A program made the position numbers and the translations under genes. Below the pieces are notes generated by a model. It did no database searches. It was given only the letters and a program-made list of their open reading frames with translations, and was not told the origin of the DNA. A DNA stretch of 63,481 bases from Calcarisporiella thermophila CBS 279.70 (taxonomy: Eukaryota > Calcarisporiellomycota): assembly GCF_041956535.1 (NCBI RefSeq), contig NW_027192192.1, positions 400,543 through 464,023 on the forward strand, given 5' to 3'. This document shows positions 56,607 through 63,481 of this stretch, in pieces. Within the stretch, counting starts at the first letter, position 1; each line of letters begins with the position of its first letter.

Positions 56607-57082
56607 TTATTTTGATGGGTCTTCAATAGGTACTAAAGTAACTGCAGTTCCATACGCCAAAACTTCAGTCATTCCTTCCATTATTTCGTTGCCATCGTAT
56701 CGAATTCCAAGGACGGCATTTCCACCCGCAGCAGCGGCATGTTCCAAGAGGCGAGCAAATGCTTTTTCGCGAGCTTTTTCAGCCATCTCTAAATAACCTG
56801 CATTTTCACCACCAGTCAAAGAAGAAAACATCGCTTTAAGTGCCTTTCCCACCTATTATTGGGAAATGGATACAGTCGTTAGCGAGCCAAAACTAAAATC
56901 TTTCTTAGTATCTTAATTCTTCCTCATATAAATGGAGAGGAAGAAAGAGATTTACTTACATTTGGATTTCGAACTGTGATACCTCTAACAACACCATGAA
57001 CCTGGGCAACTCTGTAACCAGGGAAGTCAAAGGTTGTGCTAGTGAAACGGCGATCAACAACTTGTGGGACACTGTTAGACAT
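56607..57082 (-). CDS. UPF0145 (YbjQ-type) protein
   Basis: Two exons (57082-56960, 56852-56607) join in phase as VRNPN/VGKALKAMFSSLTGG, giving 122 residues. The segments FDFPGYRVAQVHGVVRGIT, GGENAGYLEMAEKAREKAFA, AAAAGGNAVLGIRYDGNEI and EVLAYGTAVTLVPI cover the whole UPF0145/YbjQ fold. These small proteins are mainly bacterial and form ring-shaped pentamers; function is unknown (a heavy-metal role has been proposed from the fold). The intron shows it is a settled nuclear gene. There is no signal peptide. Confidence 0.88.
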
Positions 57083-58001
57083 CACTTAGGAATTGTAAGA
57101 GGATCAGTATTAACAACTTTTGTATATATTTTGATGGCTTAACAATTGAATCGCCACAAACGTGACTCGAGATTACCTTAGGAGTTGATGTGCGAATAAA
57201 TGGCAGAAAATGGGGTCGTCGATCTAGTACTTGCGCCATACATGCATTTTGTGCTAATATATTTTCAGTATTTTGTTATACAGAGGACAATGAAGAAATA
57301 TTCTCCAATAGTAGTGGAGGCTTAGGCGCACTCTTACTTAAATCAGCTACTATCAATTTACATTGTGATTGATTTAAGTACACTATTATTCTGTTTTTAA
57401 ATGGACTGCAGAGAAGGCTTTAATGAATTACTCTAGGCGTTTACAATCGATCGTTAAGGTATTTGCCTAGCTTTGGGGAGTCACCATGAGCAAAAGTTGG
57501 AATTGATTTGTTAAACTGGGTTATATTTTCCAATTGCCATCTAATCCTTAATGGCTGAATGGGGTTATACCCTTTTTATATACCATTCGCAAAACAATAA
57601 ATGATAATTCTAAACTAATCATGTTTATTTTGAAAATATAGTCATGCACGATTGCAAGTGTTAAGTCCGTGTCTCCCTATTGAAAAATAGGAATTGCAGT
57701 CTTCAAGTGCTGATTCTTAACATTAAATGGAAAGAAAATTTTTGTCAAAATTTTCCTCCATTGTCTGAAAGTAGAGGTCTAACTATTGCCATCCAATACA
57801 TGGGAATAAGAAATGGGGAACTTTGTTTCAATCTAGCTCAATGTTATAATTCTTATCCATTTAAAAAGACCAGGAGTAGATAGGAGGGTAAAAAGTAATA
57901 AAAAAAATTACATCAATATTTGATTATAGAATTTTAACTGGTTTTTCACTTAGCACATTAGATTATAACCTAGAACACTCTAGTAATAAGCTGACAAACT
58001 T
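57083..58001. other. AT-rich spacer, no gene seen
   Basis: Short frames on the plus strand (57190-57372, 57680-57883) have no motif and poor composition. This is probably the UPF0145 promoter and the 3' region of the unknown gene. Confidence 0.4.
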
Positions 58002-58700
58002 CTAATCCGCTTGGATTATTCGCCCATAAAGTCCACTATTTGCAAAGCTGTAAATATTACTAATATATTCCGACACTTGCGTGAGAAAATGGACCAGTTC
58101 AAAATATAGTCTGGTGCGAGTCTTTTTTGCCATAATTAGGTATGGTTTACCAGTACTAAACGTCACAAGAAATAGAACCTGTGATTCATAGTAGTGATTT
58201 GCAACTATGCTGGATGCTGCTCCTTTAAGGATGGGGGTGTGTTCTTCTATATAACTTAACCCTATCAATAAAGATGAGGCTTAGAAGATAATGGGTAGCT
58301 TTTTAATAGTTGTCTCGAACCCCAAGTTGTTTTGCTCCAACAAGTTTATTGACGAATACTTACCAGCTACACCTGGGATATCCGTTTGATATGGGTTGCT
58401 CATATAGTTAGTAGAGGAAGTATAATGGAAAGTTCCAACACGTACTCCTTTTGAGTACCGTGTGGCGTTGTAAAGCCCGATATCTTCCCCCAAAGCTATA
58501 CCCTGGGGTGGCAGCGGATACGCATGACCTAGCCATACATATTTGGGATTGAATAATTGAAGTTGGAGATTGGACAATCTCTCCTTCCATAACTGAACAT
58601 TGCTGTCCACACTATATGATTTTTCTATAAAAGTAAAGTATGTCATCTGCTGTTTATTTGTTACCGGATCCACTTTTCCAAAAATGGATTGAACACCCAA
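58002..58700 (-). CDS. Unknown two-exon gene with uncertain start
   Basis: Two coding-like blocks join across an intron: DIPGVAG/LSYIEEHTPILKGAASSI. The intron donor is GTAAGT at about 58365 and the acceptor TTGATAG is near 58258. The protein has FIEKSYSVDSNVQLWKERLS, PKYVWLGHAYPLPPQGIALG and GVRVGTFHYTSSTNYMSNPY in exon 1. In exon 2 it has KKTRTRLYFELVHFLTQVSE. The stop is at 58002. I do not recognise the family. The frame continues upstream through a hydrophobic TITLFCLYSPRLLLG stretch that looks like a secretion leader but has no ATG before a stop. The first in-frame ATG is 58646. It may be a gene that lost its start, or an unseen first exon exists. Confidence 0.5.
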
Positions 58701-58755
58701 GAGTAACCTAGGGGAGTATAAACAGAATAAAGTTATGGTTGCTAGAGTCCGACAT

Positions 58756-58763
58756 TATTTATA
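58756..58763 (-). promoter_or_regulatory. TATA box between the unknown gene and carbonic anhydrase
   Basis: TATAAATA reads on the minus strand. The same site gives TATTTATAAGG on the plus strand, 46 bases before the carbonic anhydrase ATG, so it may serve either gene. Confidence 0.5.
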
Positions 58764-58808
58764 AGGAGGACGCCGTTTCTTTCCGTTGTCTTTCTTTATT
58801 ACTAAGAA

Positions 58809-60085
58809 ATGAGTGCTTCTATCTTCAAATATCTCCTAGTCGTGTTATTATCCTGCTTCGTTTTCACAGCGGTACACTCTCTTCCGCTGTCTGGTGAGGG
58901 CGATATTGCCTCCGTAGCCGCTCAACCGAAAGCTTTAGACAGTTCTTCTCAGAGCAATAGTAACGAAGCTTTGAGTCAAAGTGCTCCCGAATCTTCCCTG
59001 GAAGGTGCGGCAATCTATTCAAACTCTTTATGCTTATTCTGAACAAACTCCTCCCCTCCCAGCATTAATGACATAAAATATATTGTATTTATATTCACAT
59101 TTGTTTTTGTGTCAATCGATAGATGTTCTCGTTGGTAGACCTTTCCCAAAGAACGGCAAGGACCTTTCTGGAGTTTTGGCTTACAATCGACAATGGTCTG
59201 CGGCCGTAAGACAACGCGTTCCAGATTTTTTCTCCAAACTAGCCAAGTCGCAATCACCTAACATGCTTTGGATTGGTAAGTCTTTCTACTCTCTGTTGTT
59301 CCTCCATACAAACGTGACTAATGCGTTCAGCTCGCACGCTCAACTTGTCACTCTTTCAGGATGCTCTGATTCTCGTGTTCCACCTAACCAAGTGACACAG
59401 CTTCGACTGGGAGAAATGTTTATACATCGCAACATTGCCAACGTGATTCTGAACTCAGACATGAATTCATGGGGTGTTATACAGTACGCAGTAGACGCAC
59501 TCAAAGTACCTCACATCGTTGTTGCTGGTAAGACTATTTATTTCTCATTCTATTTCTAAATTATATACCGTTATGCTCGATGTTTTGTTTTCTCCAGTTG
59601 CATTCCTTGTTGTCTTTTTTTTACAACAAGCTAATTTGTTTATTGTTTAGGTCATTATAACTGTGGTGGCTGCAAAGCTGCTCTTGAAGATACTCAGAAT
59701 GGTTTGGTAGATAACTGGGTGCGCAATATCAAAGACGTTTATATGGGTATTTCAATAAATATTTCCGCATATACTGTTTCAAAGCTAACCTCCTCTGCTA
59801 TATTATGTTACTATAGAAAATAGCGAAGAGTTGGACTGCCTCGATTCAGAAGAGCGTTTCCGCAAGCTAGTTGAATATAATGCCATGCGTTCTGCAAAGA
59901 TGATAGCAAATCATCCAGTCATTCAGGAGGCTTGGGCACGTGGGCAGCCACTCTCGGTTCATGCATGGGTCTACGATGTCGAGACCGGCCTCATCAAAGA
60001 TTTAAATCGAACAGTAAATAGAATTGAAAGCGTGGAAGAAATTTATCGGATGAAGACAAGTGGCAAGGCGGTAGCTCAACATTAG
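58809..60085 (+). CDS. Secreted beta-class carbonic anhydrase
   Basis: Five exons are joined by clear splice sites. Residues 1-25 (MSASIFKYLLVVLLSCFVF and on) are a signal peptide, followed by a Ser/Ala-rich acidic linker of about 35 residues. The enzyme core gives NMLWIG/CSDSRVPPNQVTQLRLG, EMFIHRNIANVI, and IVVAG/HYNCGGCKAAL. Zinc ligands Cys (CSDSR), His and Cys (HYNCGGC) and the Asp-Arg dyad are all intact. The C-terminal part is VIQEAWARGQPLSVHAWVYD with VETGLIKDLNR. Beta-carbonic anhydrases convert CO2 and bicarbonate. Most fungal ones are cytosolic or mitochondrial, so a secretory signal implies action outside the cell or in the ER lumen, for example pH control or mineral dissolution. 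Confidence 0.92.
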
Positions 60086-60574
60086 TGTATAGTTATATAT
60101 ATTTCATAAGAACAGTTGGTCAGTCGTGGATTGAATTGCTTTATTTGAGCCGCCTGTGCAATTTGCCCACTTTATATTTATATTTATATTTATATTGCGT
60201 TGCTACAATCATCAAAATATTAAAATTTCTCACTTGAGTCTAGAGCTGATGTAACGCTCATGCAATATTCAAGAACGTTAGAGCTCACCCCACGTTCTAA
60301 AAGATGCGATTAATTACACTCAACGACTTTTCATTGATATATATCTTGTTCAGACCCTTATATTAATTGCTATGATTTATTCAAAAGACATTTTAAAAAT
60401 TGGAAATAGTTTGAACACATTTTTATGATTAGGGAAAGTTTTAGGTATGTATAGCATTCGTGCTTAGTTCAATTAACCTGTTGATTAATCAAAAGCGGAT
60501 AGAACATTGTTACGACTAAGTGATGTGGCGTACAAATTGAGACTTATATGAGGCGTTATGAAGCTTAATCCAAT
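60086..60574. other. Convergent spacer with TTTATA microsatellite
   Basis: This spacer lies between the carbonic anhydrase and crystallin-like genes. It includes a short TTATAT repeat at 60171-60195. There is no coding frame. Confidence 0.4.
60171..60195. repeat. (TTATAT)n microsatellite
   Basis: About four copies of a six-base AT unit occur just downstream of the carbonic anhydrase stop. Confidence 0.7.
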
Positions 60575-61060
60575 TTAATAGTCTTTTTTGCAGAATATTT
60601 TGAACTATGGAATAAAAATAAAAATAAGCGAGTATATGAGTAATGTAGCCAGAGAAACTAATTACCGAGCGTGCTTTGAAATCCACATCGTTATCTGATC
60701 CCTTTCCACTGAAGATATCGCTATCTACGCATCGTCGCTTGCAGAAGAATTGGATTCGGGCGGCTCTCGCTATCCAATTAAAAGAATTGATGAATTCCCT
60801 TTTCCATTGAAAAGAAAAAAGAAAACAAAGAAATTAGACTCACGAATTTTGAAGCTCCTAACCCTATGCTCAACTTTCAGAGAGTAACATTCGCCGCTCT
60901 GCAGTTGTCCATTGGCGTATACTGTGTCTTTGAAGTTGGGCTTTGAAAATATCTCGATATCAATGTCCTTACACCTATCTTTGTTTTTGTCGCGATGGGC
61001 AACGCCAGGAGCACTAACTATGTAGAAGAGAAGAGCAACAAAGTAGAAAAAGTACTTCAT
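60575..61060 (-). CDS. Secreted beta/gamma-crystallin-like small protein
   Basis: Three exons (61060-60844, 60769-60666, 60604-60575) join in phase to 116 residues. Residues 1-22 (MKYFFYFVALLFYIVSAPG and on) are a signal peptide. The mature part has two similar halves. The first runs IDIEIFSKPNFKDTVYANG to ECYSLKVEHRVRSFKI. The second runs RAARIQFFCKRRCVDSDIF to DVDFKARSFKIFCKKDY. Each half has an aromatic strand, a turn and a closing A/V-R-SFKI strand, as in paired Greek-key motifs of beta/gamma-crystallins. Five cysteines remain in the mature chain. The last exon codes only nine residues and is easy to miss; without it the frame runs on through an intron. The role is unknown; secreted members of this fold in fungi and bacteria include antimicrobial and calcium-binding proteins. 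Confidence 0.7.
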
Positions 61061-63185
61061 AATTACATTCGTTGGTAACTGATGGATAGAAGCAATAGAA
61101 GGTCTAAGAGAAAAAAAGCCCTTAGAGAAAATGCATGGGTATTTATTTGAGAATCATTTAGTAAAAAATCGTAAATCACTCGATAAATAAGGAAAATGGA
61201 TTTCCTTAAAGACCAAGCTTGAATGTTCAAATTAGATTGTCTAAGGCGTATCTAAAAAAAATGGTTTCCGTACATACAAATCCATCGCAAATATATTTCA
61301 GAAAAAAATGTTCAGTCCACTGAGAAAATAAGTGGCAAAGAAAAGAAATCCTGAGAATTTGATGAAGAAAAAAGGATATATTTCAGAACTGTAAATGGTG
61401 AATTAGTGTTTTGATGGGTAAATTTTTGATCCTTTCATAATATATTATCTAGAGTTCGGGAAGAGTTTATTTTATGCATTTGATTCCATTTTAGCTCCAA
61501 GTTAACCTATTTTCCTATAATTCCCTGTGGTCATGTGCTGATTATACTTATCGCTTGAGAATGAAAAAAAAGTTAATTGATATAGGGAATTGAACCAAAA
61601 GTATTAGTTAGACGCCATCTTGCTTTGGCTACTCAAGAAAATGTTTAGAAAAGACGCCCGTTGAAGCATTGAATAATAGCCTTGGGTAAAATGTTTCATA
61701 ATTTTGCACGTTTGGTCGGTGTACCGAGTGCTGGTAAATCACTAAGAAACACTCGCACACGCCATGCCCATTATATTCATTGGGTTCGGTGACTATATCG
61801 AGAAACAGTTGATCCACACTTCAATTTGCCTTTTCCAGCTTAGGCTACTGAATCCATTGAAACAATCATATTTTTCGCCCAGTTCAGCATACAAGCATTA
61901 CATTCGAAGGAGCCAAATTTTGTGAACTTGGTAAACTCTTATCTTGTGAAGGCTAATTCCCACTCACCACACCCGTGCAACGAGTAACACTAATTCGGGA
62001 GACTTAGAGCAATAAAGGCGAATAAGGAATTGTTACCCATTATTATATGTTTACATTATTTTAAAATTTTCCTACAATTTTTTACTTATATTTGTATAGA
62101 TTGAAAACAATTTATCGATATTTCTATTCTTATAACTCATCAGTATTTTATATATATATATTATTTGTGAATAAAGCATGGTTTGAGCTCCGAAAGTACC
62201 GATACCATCCAGCGAATAAAGCTTGGGCATAATGTCTAATGGGCATTGACTGAGCTTGTGAAGGTTAATAGCAGTTAAGAGTCCATAAACGAAGCAGTAA
62301 TTCTTGAAATTCGATTTGAAGATATCTTTCAGCCAAAGATGGATATGTTGGAATTATTGCAAAGACAGAACCTAACCTATTATCTTAGCGGTGTCGGTGT
62401 GAAGAGACAATCACAAGTTCAAGCAAAAAATCAAGCACGAATTTACAAAACAAAACTAGCGTAAGTCGAAGTCGAGTACAAGATAAATGCGTCGCAAGTA
62501 GGACAACTAACATCAAAGTCACAAGCATTTAGGGTGGCACTCGTTATACAGAGACGAAGTGATCATGTCTGCATTGAACGGTTTAGGGATGGGAATCGAT
62601 AATACATCTTCCCTCTCCAAAAGAAAATAGAGAACTTTAATTAAAAAATACTCCATGGCGTTTAAAACGACTCGCCAAAAAGGAGCCCACCGACGAAACA
62701 GCGAAAATAACTAGGGACATATTATGGCGCATCTGAAATTGTGGCTATAACATGATCAATGCCTCTTTACACCAACTATTTCAACATCTCTCCCTAAGAG
62801 ACGGAGAAGGTTATTTGAAAAAACCTGCGCATTCTTGTTAGAGATATATGAAAATCATGTTTAAAAATATTAAAACTAGCGTGCTGAAGAGCTGTAAAAA
62901 TGCATAGCCACACTTTATTTCTTTTTCTTATAAAGTGTGAGCCACCTATTCTAATTGATTTGTTTTTGAATTCTTTTGCTTGAGAATTCAAACAAAAATT
63001 TGGTATACGTTTAGTATCAGAAATTACTTAAACTTTGTGACTGCGTAAACGTCATCATTAATTTGAAAATGCTAATTCAGATTTCAAATTAGTTTTATAT
63101 TATACACTGATACATTGAATTGCAATTTTATGAATTCTTTTTCCTCCATTTTGTGAAGCTCCAATTTGTAATTGACGGAATCGCA
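61061..63185. other. 2.1-kb AT-rich gene-free interval
   Basis: This begins with the crystallin-like promoter (a TAAATAAATA stretch near 61141). The rest shows only short frames with many stops, and no RNA gene was recognised. Confidence 0.4.
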
Positions 63186-63481
63186 ATGCAAGAATCTTCT
63201 AGACTAGACAACGAAGAGGCGTTAAAGAGTTCTCTTGCAAAGATTCAGGAAGAAATCATTGTGTAAAATGGTAAGTTACTTCCATATATGCGTTGCTATG
63301 CACATTTTAATCTCCTGATTTATGATAGGAAGTATCAGTTATATTGAGAATCACCCAGATCCTGAAATGAAGACGGTTTTGCTTAAAGACATACCGAGGC
63401 TCCAAAAAAGAATTGAAGATTTGGGAAAGGAAAAAGCAGAAATTCAAGGTATATGCTATACATACGATGATCTTTTGCTTT
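63186..63481 (+). pseudogene. Partial coiled-coil ORF with an in-frame stop, cut by window end
   Basis: A first exon reads MQESSRLDNEEALKSSLAK then IQEEIIV and a TAA, only two codons before a GTAAGT donor. After the acceptor TTATGATAG, a clear coding frame continues ISYIENHPDPEMKTVLLKD, IPRLQKRIEDLGKEKAEIQ and then a GTATAT donor. The splice phase that keeps exon 2 open requires reading through that TAA. It is therefore either a decayed gene or one whose true first exon lies elsewhere. The encoded segment is helical and charged. No family is assigned. Confidence 0.4.

Noticed and set aside
1-63481. CRISPR arrays, prophage, insertion sequences, rRNA genes, viral remnants
   Set aside because: None was seen. 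There are no spaced direct repeats, integrase or transposase motifs, or rRNA signatures anywhere in the window.

Overview
The window is nuclear DNA from a filamentous fungus. It holds one tRNA and about 30 protein genes. Most genes are split by short introns (about 45-90 bases) with GT..AG ends and CTAAT/CTAAC branch-like motifs. The gene content points to an early-diverging, zygomycete-grade lineage rather than an ascomycete or basidiomycete: VMP1, a TMEM230 homologue and VWA8 are families that, as far as I know, are rare or absent in Dikarya. No species is named because nothing in the sequence fixes one.

Layout. 1-3.1 kb: tRNA-Gln(CTG) and an Hsp70-type ATPase with a prion-like Q/P/Y/G tail. 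3.5-9.8 kb: one large minus-strand VWA8 gene. 10.1-13.1 kb: ELP4 and a zinc-ribbon DnaJ protein. 13.7-18.1 kb: a 1477-codon intronless PH-Sec7-PH protein. 20.0-24.5 kb: a NIPA-type Mg transporter, CIA30/NDUFAF1 and an I9-type inhibitor. 25.0-30.6 kb: a rhodanese plus dual-specificity phosphatase, exosome MTR3 and TRM6; the last two are divergent from a 177-base spacer. 31.2-37.9 kb: VMP1, TMEM230, B-type cyclin, RPB7. 39.2-46.7 kb: a secreted glyoxal oxidase, an orphan acidic protein, a Pex30-type peroxin, NCS-1 and HEM13.

From about 47 kb to the right end the DNA becomes AT-rich and gene-poor, and the gene content changes. It holds a plectasin-like secreted defensin, two tandem seven-helix receptors (one with a premature TGA), a UPF0145 protein, an unknown gene with no clear start, a secreted beta-carbonic anhydrase, a secreted beta/gamma-crystallin-like protein and a partial coiled-coil ORF that also carries a stop codon. 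This looks like a fast-evolving, environment-facing compartment beside a conserved housekeeping block.

The housekeeping genes form no operon-like pathway. They are arranged as divergent pairs on short shared promoters and convergent pairs with short 3' spacers. Intron joins quoted here were deduced by reading splice signals and protein frame continuity by eye; none was tested against transcripts or databases.
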